Shown here: piece by piece, positions 11,891 through 22,223 of the stretch
Numbering within the stretch: the first letter of the stretch is position 1
Layout of the letters: each line of letters starts with the position of its first letter
DNA from: Chloranthus sessilifolius
Lineage: Eukaryota > Streptophyta > Magnoliopsida > Chloranthales > Chloranthaceae
DNA length: 64,000 nucleotides
NCBI GenBank assembly: GCA_021018995.1
Contig: CM037586.1
Coordinates: 5,430,328 to 5,494,327, forward strand
Direction of reading: 5' to 3'
Position numbers and translations under genes: made by a program
The notes under the pieces: generated by a model
Database searches by the model: none
What the model saw: the letters and a program-made list of their open reading frames with translations, nothing else
Told to the model about the DNA's origin: nothing

Positions 11891-12802
11891 CCCATTAACC
11901 TCTCCCTCCCACTCACCATCTCTACCAATTAACCTAGACAGTTCCAATTTCTCTCTTTGGCAATCTTAGTTCATCCCTATTCCCAACACCTACGATCTTC
12001 TCGGTTACATCGATGGCTCAACCCCTTGCCCTCCTCGTCTCCTACTAACTGAACAAGGCATCTCACACACCATCAACCCCAGTTTCATCGCCTGGCACAA
12101 ACAGGACCAACTCCTTCTCAGTTGGATAATATCCTCCCTCACCGAGGAAGCCCACATTCAAATCATTGGTCTCAAAACCTCTCATGATGCTTGGACCACT
12201 CTCAAAAGTATTTATGCCGCACAAACTCGAGCAAAGTGATGCAACTTCGTCTTGAGTTGCAATCTCTCAAAAAGGGCACTGACTCTATTACCAAATTCTT
12301 AAATCGCGCAAAGACTATTTCACATCAACTTGCAGTTGCTTCTCATCCTATCCATGAAGATGACCTGATTCTCTACATCCTTAATGGCCTACCATTTGAA
12401 AATGAACCTTTCAAAACCTCCATATCTACTCGTGCCAGAACCCGTCTCTCTCACCGAACTCCTTGGTCTAATGCTTATTGAAGAATCTCGATCACTTCAT
12501 GAGACCCAATTTGAAGTCATCCTCTCTGCCACACATGTCACACAATGCCAAGATGACTCCCACCAAGGATGTCAAAATGGATCTTGTGGTTTTCATTCTC
12601 GTGGTTGCGGACGTGGGCGCGGCGGTGGTCGATCGTACTACTATCAATCATCCACACCAATTCAGCAATGGACAACAACCTCTAACAAGCCTATTTGCCA
12701 AATCTGCCGAAAGGTTGGTCACATTGTCGCAATCTGCTATCACAAATATGAGGAAAATTATCAGCCTAAAGATATGCCAGCCCAAGCATACAACACTCAT
12801 AG
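11891..12802 (+). pseudogene. COP2 gag, frameshifted
   Basis: Translates, with frame changes, to a copia Gag. An LDSSNFSLWQS start is followed by a stop, then YDLLGYIDGS, then an open piece (12191-12481) with a typical capsid-like region. The C-terminus (12384-12800) is Arg/Gly-rich and has a zinc knuckle of the C-X2-C-X4-H-X4-C type (CQICRKVGHIVAIC). Solo LTR E1 splits the gene just after the knuckle. Confidence 0.8.
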
Positions 12803-13132
12803 TGTGACGACCCAACTTTTCCAATCCTTAAGGTATAGGAAAGGCTGGTTCATCAACTTATTGATTTCTCAATAAGTCGTACACCAACCAAAAGCCGACA
12901 ACATAATATGGTTTTAAACAGAAGTAAAACTAATAATCAAGGATAAAAGATCATGCAAAATATATCACTAAGAGGAACCAGGAAGAACCACCGGAGATGG
13001 CCAATCCAAACACTTAAAATAGTGGTTCCTAATGATGGTTCCTCAAGTGATATCTAAATGACAAAACAATGGCCTAAGGCCCAATATTCAAAAGATCAAA
13101 TAATCCAAAAGTACCAAAAAGACTAATCCACT

Positions 13133-13233
13133 TCAAGGAAAGAATTCCTTCGCTGGGGTCTCAAGCTTCTCCTCAGGGATATAGTCAGAGTCTTCTAGAT
13201 CGAGATCGTCTGAACCTAAATCAGTCCCAACAC
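13133..13233 (-). other. E1 LTR acidic open segment (putative exon)
   Basis: Minus strand, preceded by an AG acceptor in CTATACGTCACAG|GT. It opens in phase G|GT and runs 33 codons to TGA, ending SDYIPEEKLETPAKEFFP. The C-terminus matches those of E2 and the D LTRs, and differences fall mainly at third codon positions. No in-frame ATG was found, so how it would be translated is unknown. Confidence 0.5.
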
Positions 13234-14378
13234 CTGTGACGTATAGTCGAGATGAGCTAACATCGAAGCTCAATAGAGGAAACTTATCTAAATTATATAT
13301 ATTTTTTATCATAAGTAAAAGTTTCCAAAGACGAGAATCGGAGCAAATATGGTTTTCAAAAGATGCAATGATGTCTAAATTCCAATTCTAAAATAGTAAG
13401 CCAAAAGATGATTTAATAGGTCTGATGTTCTGAGGTTTTCAAATTCCGAATTAAGCATGCCTCTTATCTTAAATTTATAACTTAATTATATCTCCCAAAT
13501 TACCTATAGCGTGAGAGCGAGAGTATTATCGATGGGAAACCCTACTAATCATCGTCGTTCAATGAACCCTTTTTCGGAAAGAGCAACAAACCCTTACGTA
13601 ATGAGAGAAACTTACGCTAGGCTGAATTACCGTCAACACGGTTGGCAGAATATAGGGTTTCATTCTTATTAACCTCAAATCGAATGCAAATGTTAAACAT
13701 ATCAGATTTTATGTATATAATACATTTTGGATTTTCAGAGTTCTAATACAAAATTCACATTCGCAATGAGGTTCTGAAGTTCCAAGTTTCTGAGTTCTTA
13801 TTTATATCACAGTTTCGAAGTTCTTATTCATGCTATGTTTAACAAAAGTCAGAATTCATGCTTAGAATAAAATGCAACCAATACTTAGAATAAAATGTAA
13901 ATCAGTTTTAGGGTTCCCCTACCTCGACTCGAATCGGTCAAAAAAACACACCAAGAGGTCCTCACAATGGACTCTTTATCACAAGGCCTACAATGATTGA
14001 CACCACATGTGTTAATAGACATCCAAAAGTTCACACAGAAAAATACCCACAACATTTTCCAAACAATTTCCGAAGATCATAAAACAGAGCCAAATTCGAT
14101 GGTCGAATTTAAATTCGACCCTCGAATTGCCCCAAAAGTGCATCAGGCAAATAGCCTAAATTCGACCCCCGAATTCTAATTCGATGGTCAAACTTCAAAT
14201 TCGAGGTTCGAATTGAAATTCGACCCTCGAATTTCTCCAGGTCTGTGGTGTCCCAGATTTGTTCTTCTGACTTGATTTTTCATTCCAAAGCACTAATTTG
14301 TTTATCTTTTCTAGATGCATCATTTACCTAACTAATCTAGGCATAATTAACTTACTCAAAGAAGTTTAAAGAGCCTAC
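13234..14378 (-). other. E1 LTR putative intron
   Basis: Minus strand, donor AAAG|GTAGGC and acceptor CACAG|GT, with a branch-point-like CTCAT/CTCAC region about 20-25 bases upstream of the acceptor. 1145 nt. It holds the TCGA palindrome group. Inferred from layout shared with the C, D and E2 LTRs. Confidence 0.4.
14094..14236 (-). repeat. E1 array of TTCGA...TCGAA near-palindromes
   Basis: About six copies of TTCGA(T/C)(G/C)(G/T)TCGAA-type units (such as TTCGATGGTCGAA and TTCGACCCTCGAA), about 20-25 bp apart. It is the E1 counterpart of arrays in the C, D and E2 LTRs, with a different core sequence. Confidence 0.75.
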
Positions 14379-14994
14379 CTTTCAAGGTCTACTCCTTAGC
14401 TTCCGTTGCTCCAATTCAAGCACCGGAACAATTCCAAGCTTCAAACAAATGGACTCCAAAATCCGTCCATCACCAACCTTGCTATGAGGGAAATGGTTGC
14501 CCAGACTACCCACAGAACTATCTACTCTCCCCTAGCCTTCCTTCTCAATATCTCAAACAAAACAGGAGATGAACACAAGGTTTGTCAATGGCTAAGATGG
14601 GGAGAGGGATTTTAAATCTCCAAGGATCTAAGCAAACAAGCAAAGGGTGCAAAGGCTTCAAATTTCAAGTTCACACGAGAGAGAGAAGAGTGAAGCTTCT
14701 CCTCTACACTTCTCTCTTTATAAAACAATTAAGCAAAACAAAATATCTAGATTTTTATGTTATAATTCTATCAACTTAACTTGCATTAGTTTTCGGCGTT
14801 AAGCGCAGACACAAGACTTAGCGTATATGTTACTAACATATAGCATCCACAAATTCAAAAACAAAATCCTTTGACAAAATATCTCATCATACCTTAACCT
14901 ACCTAATTAAACCTAATTCGTCTCATAAATTTTTTAGGCACGCTTACCGAGGTAATTGAAATCAGGTCCAAAATATCCGAGATATTACACATAG

Positions 14995-17281
14995 TGAGCC
15001 ACTCCTCCTTACTCCAAACTGGTATTCGGATTTTGGAGCAACTCACCACATCACCTCTGATCTATCCAACCTTAACATTCATTCAGAATATCAAGGACCC
15101 GACACCGTCAAAATTGGTAATGGACCAGGTTTGGTAATCAATCACATTGGTTCTTCCCACATCTCTACTTCTTTGGATTTTCATTTACAAGACGTCTTGC
15201 ACGTTCCTCAAATTAAACGCAACCTTCTCTTTGTGCAATGATTCACCAAAGATAACAGTTGTTATTTTGAATTTCACCCTTCTTACTTCTGTGTGAAGGA
15301 CACACTCACAGGGAAGGAGCTTCTTCGTGGGCGGAGCAGTGACGACCTCTACCAACTATCCATCCATAAAGCCCCGCCAAATAAACGTGCACTCCTCTCA
15401 GATGCGAAGACAGTTACACATTGGCATAACCATCTCGCGCACCCTGCATTCAAAGTTGTTGGTCAAGTTCTTTCAAAGTTGGGCATCCCCAATGTCTCCT
15501 CATCAATAAACAATCTCTGTGAAGCATGTCAAAAAGGGAAGAATCTTGCACTGCCATTCTCCATTGCATCCACTCTGGTGCATGCGCCATTACTTGAAAT
15601 AATACACTTAGATGTATGGGGACCAACCCCTATTCCCTCTGTGGATGGTCATCTTTATTATGTTTTATTTATTGATGCTTTTAGTAAATTTACACGGTTG
15701 TATCCACTTTTTAAGAAATCAGATGTTCTTCCATCCTTTATTAAGTTTCAAACTTTTGTTGAGCGGTTGTTTGACAGAAAAAGCAAGTACATTCACTCTG
15801 ATTGGGGTGGTGAACATCGAGACGTCTCTAAATATATTGAGACATGTGGAATTGGCCACCGCGTATCATGTCTACACACTCATGAGCAAAATGGTGAGGC
15901 AGAGCGAAAACATCAACATGTGGTGGACATGAGTCTATCACTTATGGAGCACTCATCCATTCCCTTTCAATATTGGAACTTTTCATTTGAAACATCCACA
16001 TATCTCATAAAACCGACTTCCAACACCTATCCTAAATAACCTCACCCCCTTAGAAGTCCTCTTCAAAACCCAACCCGACTACAACCTTCTCAAAACCTTT
16101 AGATGTGCCTGTTACCCATGCCTTCGGCCTTATCGAACACACAAACTGAATATCGATTTGCCAAATGTGTATTTTTAGGTTATAGCTCTCACCATAAGGG
16201 GTATCATTGTTTAAACCTTGTAACCCATAAAATTTTCATCTCTCGAAATGTTGCATTTGATGAACAACTTTTTCCATTAGCCAATCAACCAATCCATCGC
16301 TCCCTTGAAACCACTTCACCAACAACCACCTCATTCAGCCCACCACCCATCATTACACCTTGTTTCTCCCTCTCTCCTCTCTCACCTACCCCCATCCATT
16401 CACCTAGTCCAATTGCCTCACATCCAGACTCTATACCACAATGTGTAATTCCACCACTTGCATCATTACATCCCTCCCTACAACCAAATGCCTCACCCAT
16501 AGTTGACCTAGATCATCACAGTCCACTCGTGTTGGCAAAGGAAAAGCTCCCACCTATTCCCCATCCAATGGTGACCCACAATCAAGATGGTACTCGCAAA
16601 ATCAAAACTTACTTTGCCTCCAAATACCCACTTCCTCTAGCCCTACTTACAGATGCATCCTCTTCCTTAGTCCCCACCAACTTCACCGCAGCCAATAAGG
16701 ACCCCCGATGGCGTGCCGCTATGAGTGATGAAATTAGTGCTCTTCTACAAAATGTTACATGGACTCTCCAACCAGCTCCATCTCACAAAAATATTGTTGG
16801 GTGCAAATGGATTTTTCGTATTAAGAAACACACAGATGGATCGATAGAGCGCTATAAAGCGCGCCTTGTTGCAAAAGGTTATAACCAAGTTGAAGGCCTT
16901 GATTTCACTGACACCTTCAGCCCTGTCATCAGGCCAACAACAATTCGGACACTTCTTTCACTAGCCGTCAGCTTTGGTTGGACAATACGGCAACTAGATG
17001 TCCACAATGCCTTCTTGCATGGTTTGCTCTCTGAAGAAGTTTACATGGCACAACCTCTTGGATTTGCTGATCAACATAACGCAAATCACATTTGTCGCCT
17101 TTGGAAATCACTATATGGTCTCCAACAAGCTCCCAGGGCTTGGTTTTCTCGCCTCAACACCTTTCTCATCTCGAATGGCTTTCGTGCTTCCAAGACCGAT
17201 ACTTCACTATTCATTTGACGCACAAAGGTCATCGGTCGTTACGTACTAATATACATCGATGGTATTATAATCACTGGAAAT
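14995..17281 (+). pseudogene. COP2 pol, N-terminal part (protease, integrase, RT)
   Basis: In order: a protease motif near 15028 (SDFGATHHIT, with Phe where Ser is usual), GAG-pre-integrase, and an integrase core (15293-16039) with catalytic Asp in IIHLDVWGP, a second in HSDWGGEH and Glu in NGEAERKHQ. A Pro/Ser-rich linker follows, then copia RT (16103-17218) with CKWIFRIKKH, YKARLVAKGYNQ and DVHNAFLHG. A stop at 17216 and frameshifts near 16036 disrupt it. The RT stops inside its YVDD-like box region (YIDGIIITGN) where element B inserted. Confidence 0.85.
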
Positions 17282-18013
17282 TGATCATTCACATAGTTTA
17301 CCATTTTAACACCCTTAAGTGATGCTAGGACTTAGTTTATTACGAATAAGTTACTGATGTGTAGATATTTAAGATAAGCAGTAAAAGAGAGCTTAAATGT
17401 TAATCTTTGTTAAAGTGAACTCAAAAAGCAATAAGAAAGATGATTGAGCGTTAAAGATGACTCGCTGCTACTGAAAGACAGAAAATCATAATTTATGATT
17501 GTGCGCTACTACTAAAGTAAAGAAAGAAATAAGAAATTATTATTTTATGATTTTTTAAAGAAGACAATTCTTCAGAAGGTGATAAAAGAGTAAAAGACGA
17601 TACAAATAGAAAAGGGAATGTTCGTTATAAAAAATAGTCCAGTATGAAAGCCAAAGAATAAAAAATCATAATTTACGATTTTCCAGATAAAGAAGAATAG
17701 ATAATCGTTATTTATGATTATATAAGCTTTCCTGCTGTCCTATCTGCTGCTGCTGATCATGTGTGAGAGAGAGTTATCACCGCCATATACAAAATTAAAA
17801 GAATTCTATAATTAGAAGTTCTACTGATTATGGATCTGAGAAGATTGATAAAGATAAACTACGAAGGACTCTGCTACTGAAAATTAGAGAATATTCCAGA
17901 AGCGCATCAAACTAAAGAAAAAATGAAAGATAAAATTAGAAGTAGAATTATATTAGGATAATTTTTATTTCTTTTATTATAATTAGAAGTCTTGAAAACT
18001 GACTCCTTATGAT

Positions 18014-18021
18014 CTATAAAT
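18014..18021 (+). promoter_or_regulatory. TATA box of element B LTR
   Basis: CTATAAATAAG context, identical in the 3' LTR copy. It is placed before the repeated ATTGACGAC modules, which would lie in the transcribed part. Confidence 0.55.
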
Positions 18022-18065
18022 AAGAGAGCCAAGTCTAGGAATAAGCATCGAAGACTTCAGTATCA

Positions 18066-18540
18066 ATTGACGACTGAGGTTGGATTTTCTTCTGATCAAA
18101 GTAGTGTAACATAGTTAGAGTAGTTAATATATCAGAGGTTTATCAAGAGCAATTGACACCTGCAATTGAGTGCTGAAGATTAGTGTAGATATCCGTAGTT
18201 TTTCAGAAGGAATTGACGACTCCGGCTGAGGGGTGAAGGATATATTTTTACTTTACTTTCTAGTTTAGAATTTATTGCTTTGTAAACATCTCCAAGTTTT
18301 GATTTGAATTGATGACTCAGGTTAGAATTTGTAGATTAGTGTAACGATTTTTTATTTTCCATCTTCAGTTTTCTAAAGTTTGATTGACGCCTAGATTTTA
18401 AAAAGTTGTTGATTGGATTAAATTTGTATTGATAGGATTTTAGTATTGATTGACGCCCAATGTTAGGAAACTAGAGATATAGTGTAATGATACTATTTAA
18501 TTTCATAAATATCCAATAACTAAAGATTGGGATTGACGAC
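18066..18540 (+). repeat. Degenerate ATTGACGAC modules in B LTR
   Basis: Seven occurrences of (A/G)ATTGACG(A/C)C-like motifs about 60-80 bp apart (near 18066, 18145, 18208, 18309, 18383, 18448 and 18530). Three are accompanied by TAGTGTAA(C/T)G. The same series is present in the 3' LTR (53355-53830). Confidence 0.6.
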
Positions 18541-18821
18541 CTCAATCTGAAGGAGGATTTAGGATTTATTTTATGCACTTTAGTTTAATAAAAATTCTTT
18601 TATTCATATTTCTCCAGTAGATTAGATCTTTAAAGATAAATAAAAGTTTTTAAGATAAGAATTTAATTAAGAGATATAGATTAAAGATAAGAGATAAACA
18701 AACTTCCTTGTAGGAATGATCCTATGCTAGTACTATGATTTCCATTGTGCGCTTGAAATAGGTTAAGACTTAGAATTGAGATTAATTAAAGATATACATA
18801 AAAGAATCAAGAACAAGTTTT

Positions 18822-18839
18822 TGGCGTTGTTGCCGGAGA
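18822..18839 (+). other. Primer-binding site, tRNA-Asp type
   Basis: TGGCGTTGTTGCCGGAGA six bases after the LTR. It matches the complement of plant tRNA-Asp (TGGCGCCGTTGCCGGGGA) with a few transitions. tRNA-Asp priming is typical of Athila elements. Confidence 0.75.
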
Positions 18840-19211
18840 AGCAGAATTTATCTTTATTTCGATTTTTATCTATTATTTTTATTCTTTTAAAAATCAATAT
18901 TTATCTTTCTCTTTTTACATTTTTTTATATATTTATTTTTCTTTGATCACTTCTTACTCTTTTACAGGTTTATTCGAAACAAGCAAGTCAAAGTTTCAAC
19001 TTCTCCTGATCAAAGAAGCAAAAGGCCTAGATTTGTTCTCTCTCCCTGCTCTTCTAAAAAGAAAATTATATATAAAAAAATCAATTTTTTGGTGTATGTA
19101 TCATATTCGATCTAGAAATTTAAGATATTTTGGATACAATCCAGAAATTAAACAAACTCTCTTGCGTAGACTCGTGTTAAAACAATCCTCTACAAGAGAT
19201 TCCTATAACCC
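18840..19211 (+). other. Leader of element B
   Basis: AT-rich untranslated region between primer-binding site and gag. Nothing further is recognised. A small open frame at 18943-19254 overlaps the gag start and has no recognisable domain. Confidence 0.5.
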
Positions 19212-19528
19212 ATGGTTGACGAACTTTCAATTCAGGCACACTTCAGCCCCATAGCTTTGACCGAGCCCTCTTGTATAGTTATACCAGAGGTAGCAGATGG
19301 TCAAAATTATGATATCAAGCCCCACACTCTTCAAACCTTATTTGCTTTTCACGGGCTTGATAGAGAAGATCCCTATCAACATCTAAGGGACTTCATATAA
19401 ATTTGCACAATGTTGTAGACTGCGACAAATAAAGAAGCCATAAGACTCTGTCTGTTTCCTTTTTCTCTCGAAGATAGGGCGAAGGCATGGTTAGTCTCAC
19501 TACCTGTCAGAAGTATAACCACTTGGGA
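19212..19528 (+). pseudogene. Element B gag, truncated by element C
   Basis: Starts MVDELSIQAHFSPI and contains the Athila/Tat Gag signature (IKPHTLQTLFAFHGL, then EDPYQHLRDF). A stop follows at 19398, then continuing capsid sequence (RAKAWLVSLPVRSITTW) up to the LTR of element C. I did not find the rest of this gag further downstream. Confidence 0.8.
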
Positions 19529-19797
19529 TGTAATAGCCCGAAAAATCACACTAAACTATGACCTCGGGATCCGTGCCCGATCGGTCATAGGTTTGACCAA
19601 ATAGAGGTCAAATAGTTAGTAAGGGGTGTGATGAACGGGTAAGATGTGATGGTTTGAGAGATTGTGTGGTGTGTGATGTGAATGTGAAGTCGCATACACC
19701 TACAGCGGTGTATGTGCTCAACACACAGGGAAGGGGATAGATAAAAGGGTTTAATAACCCTAAAATCTATATTTTGGTTGTTGAAGGAGAGTAAAGA

Positions 19798-19803
<6 letters not shown>

Positions 19804-19837
<34 letters not shown>
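19804..19837 (+). repeat. (AG)n microsatellite
   Basis: About 17 uninterrupted AG units in the putative first exon of the C LTR. Confidence 0.9.
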
Positions 19838-19840
<3 letters not shown>

Positions 19841-19984
19841 TAAGGAGAGGAGTTATTGCAACTGATTGGAAGGGGGATTCAAGCGATAAAAGCCGGATTC
19901 GACACGGTTTGGATCCGTTAGAGCCAAAGCTGGAACCCTAGCCTTTCCAACCACTAGATCTAATCAAATTGAGATTTGATTAAG

Positions 19985-21658
19985 GTAAATTTCTTGTGAA
20001 TTAAATGCATAAGATATGGGAGGTTAATCGTAGTTAGAATGGTGTAAAATGTAGGGTAAAAAGGCTTAGAAAAAGGAAGAAAATAAATGGAGAAAGATTT
20101 GGAAGAACAGTCAGAAGGGGGAAGAATCTGGAAATTTCGATTAATCGAAATTAGGTTTCGATTAATCGAAATTGGCCAAGAAGTTAAAAAGTCAGAGGAC
20201 CCCGATTTCGATTAATCGAATTGGGTTTCGATTAATCGACTTTAGTTTTTGATTAATCGAATTGGAAATCGATTGATCGACTGGGAACCTACAGTGAACT
20301 CCAGTGGAGGAAAGAAAATAGCTTGGAGAAATCGACTAATCGAAATGGGAATTCGATTAATCGATTTAGAATTTCGATTAATCGATTTGGCATCGATTAA
20401 TCGATTTTGGAAATTCGATTACTCGAATTGAGAATCGACTGATAGAGTGGAGAATTTCGATTAATCGAATTGAGTTTCGATTAATCGAATTGAGTTTCGA
20501 TTAATCGAATGGGAATCTCGATTAATCGATTTGAGAATTGATTAATCGATATTGACTTTCGATTAATCGATTTTGGAAATTGATTAATCGAATTAGATTC
20601 GATTAATCGATTTTGGAGTTCGATTAATCGACTGTGCTAGTTTATGTTGACTTTTGAGTTTGACTTTAAGCTTCATGGAGGGTTTTGGAACTCCTTTATT
20701 GCATCCTTAGTGATGTGTTTCATATGTTATGTGGTACCATAGGTGGTACATGTGAGCTAGTGCATAAGGAGCCACGTGGGACCTTGATGCATTGAACGAA
20801 CGAAGACTTGAGGTAGGGAACACCTTGAACATGTACTTTATTTTACAAGAGCATGTATGTAGTGATATAGAATTCAAATTTAAAATGTTTTATTGTTTAA
20901 GAATTGTGAAAAGTGTGTGTGTGTGTGACATCCATAAGAGTAATTATAATGAGCCATCCCCAGGGGATGGAGAAGTAAAGAGATAAGAGCATCAAGTGTG
21001 ATGCAAGTGAATGGATACATCCCAGGGATGTATCCAAGATTGAATCATGTTTGATAGGGCCTAACTGATATAAGATAGCACACTTACATGGTGAATAACT
21101 ATATGTAAGGCACCGATATTTTTGTTATTTGAGGTTTGATAGGGTACCCCACCGACGTGGCGGGATATCCACGACTGACACGGCAGGATATCCGTGACCG
21201 ATACGGCGGCGAAACCGTAAGCCAGTGCGGAGGCTTATCCGTACATAGTAAGCACACCCCAGGGGTGTTGATTTGAGACAAGTGAAACCCCGCCACCAAT
21301 CCCCAGGGGAGAGGGGCTTGGGTACTATATTGTATTCACAGGGAATACGTTGAAAGTGTCTATATAGATGACGGTGATGGGTATCTCATCGGGGCTCGAT
21401 GCTATATTGCTCGGGGATTACTTAAGTTGAAAGTTTAAGTTTTGCTTTAGGCCTTTTCAGCATCATTCATGAATAAATAAAGGCATAAGTAAACTACCAG
21501 TAAAATGTAATGCTTTTAATTGTTTTCATCATTGACTGCATAGACACATCATGCATGGCATATCATGGAATATATGTGAGTAATAATTTATATGTTCAAC
21601 TGTGTCTTATTCCCTATTGAGCTAGGATGTAGCTCACCCTATAGACTATACGTCGCAG
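19985..21658 (+). other. C LTR putative intron
   Basis: Donor TTAAG|GTAAAT and acceptor TATACGTCGCAG|GT, with a CTCAC branch-point-like motif about 20-25 bases upstream of the AG. 1674 nt. The same exon-intron-exon arrangement, with the same G|GT phase, occurs in the D, E1 and E2 LTRs. An LTR intron would remove the palindrome array from spliced RNA. No transcript evidence is available here. Confidence 0.45.
20137..20632 (+). repeat. Palindrome array 1 (TCGATTAATCGA) in C LTR
   Basis: About 21 units of the perfect 12-bp palindrome TCGATTAATCGA or one/two-base variants, by eye about 14 exact, with AT-rich 6-12 bp spacers. A GACTGGGAACC...CAGTG spacer interrupts it near 20279. Any frame through it yields SINRF/RLIE-type peptides, which are by-products of the repeat and not a gene. 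Confidence 0.9.
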
Positions 21659-21762
21659 GTCCACTACTCGCAGCTGCCGAGGCTTCAGGAGACGCTGACC
21701 ACGGTGAGTCGGACCTTGCGGCCGGAGACGAGTTGGAGCCACCTCCTGAGGACTTCTTCTAG
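21659..21762 (+). other. C LTR acidic open segment (putative exon)
   Basis: After the AG acceptor the frame in phase G|GT is open for 33 codons and ends DELEPPPEDFF before TAG at 21760. It is Asp/Glu-rich. It is the divergent homologue of segments in the D, E1 and E2 LTRs, which end EEFFP or similar. It has no ATG, and the preceding exon is closed in this frame by an immediate TAA. Confidence 0.45.
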
Positions 21763-22121
21763 AGGACTCCGTTGTGCTGCTTTGAGGGCTTTTTGAGAGA
21801 GAATTGTACGGCTTGGTATGTCAAGCCTTGTTTTGGTTAAACCATTTATATATTGAGTTTGGGATTATTCTTTTGGGGGCGAGCCATCCGTGATGATTGC
21901 TATCATCGATGGTTCGGGTCGGCTCTCCAATCATGCAGAGGCATGAGGGTAGAACTGTCTTTTGGAGAATTACTTTAACATAGATTTAAATTCCGCAGTT
22001 CCATTTATTATTTCATTTTATGCTTGATATGCCAATGTTCCGTGTTGAGCTAAGGGGCACGGTCAAGATGATCGTGCTGATGGCACGGGTTTCGGGGTGC
22101 TGAAATCCGGGCTGTCAAAGT

Positions 22122-22139
22122 TGGTATCAAAGCGATTTT
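22122..22139 (+). other. Primer-binding site of element C
   Basis: TGGTATCAAAGCGATTTT, initiator tRNA-Met complement with one change from TGGTATCAGAGC. Confidence 0.75.
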
Positions 22140-22223
22140 CTTTTAGCAATTCTGACAATTGTTCTTTGGGTCAGAACATAGGGGCTTCTGCTAACGAAAC
22201 TTTAGTTTCAAATGTAGCCGCAA

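Larger units (their letters stand above)
12803..14989 (-). repeat. E1: solo LTR of a Tekay-like gypsy element, reverse orientation
   Basis: 2187 bp, TGTGACGACCC...ATATTACA, flanked by perfect CATAG duplications (12798-12802 and 14990-14994). Its first bases are the reverse complement of the end of the D LTRs (AGTCGGGTCGTCACA), so it lies on the minus strand. No internal region remains, so it is a product of LTR-LTR recombination. It contains an inverted repeat at 12960-13054, an acidic open segment (13133-13233, minus) and TCGA palindromes at 14094-14236. It resembles E2 (51022-53297). Confidence 0.9.
17282..18815 (+). repeat. 5' LTR of element B
   Basis: 1534 bp, intact. A TATA box (TATAAATA, near 18013-18021) is conserved in the 3' LTR (53304-53312). 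Downstream, a degenerate module built on ATTGACGAC and TAGTGTAACG recurs about seven times between 18066 and 18540. It is followed by the tRNA-Asp primer-binding site. Confidence 0.9.
19529..22117 (+). repeat. 5' LTR of element C
   Basis: 2589 bp from TGTAATAGCCCG to CTGTCA, ended by a primer-binding site at 22122. In order it holds a GA microsatellite, a donor-like TTAAG|GTAAAT (19984/19985), a palindrome array, an acceptor block, an acidic open segment and a hairpin (about 21884-21912). Long LTRs of 2-3 kb are normal for Tekay elements. Confidence 0.85.

Noticed and set aside
20137-20632. CRISPR-like appearance of regularly spaced repeats
   Set aside because: Units are 12 bp, spacers 6-12 bp and related to each other, and the context is a plant LTR. 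There are no cas genes.
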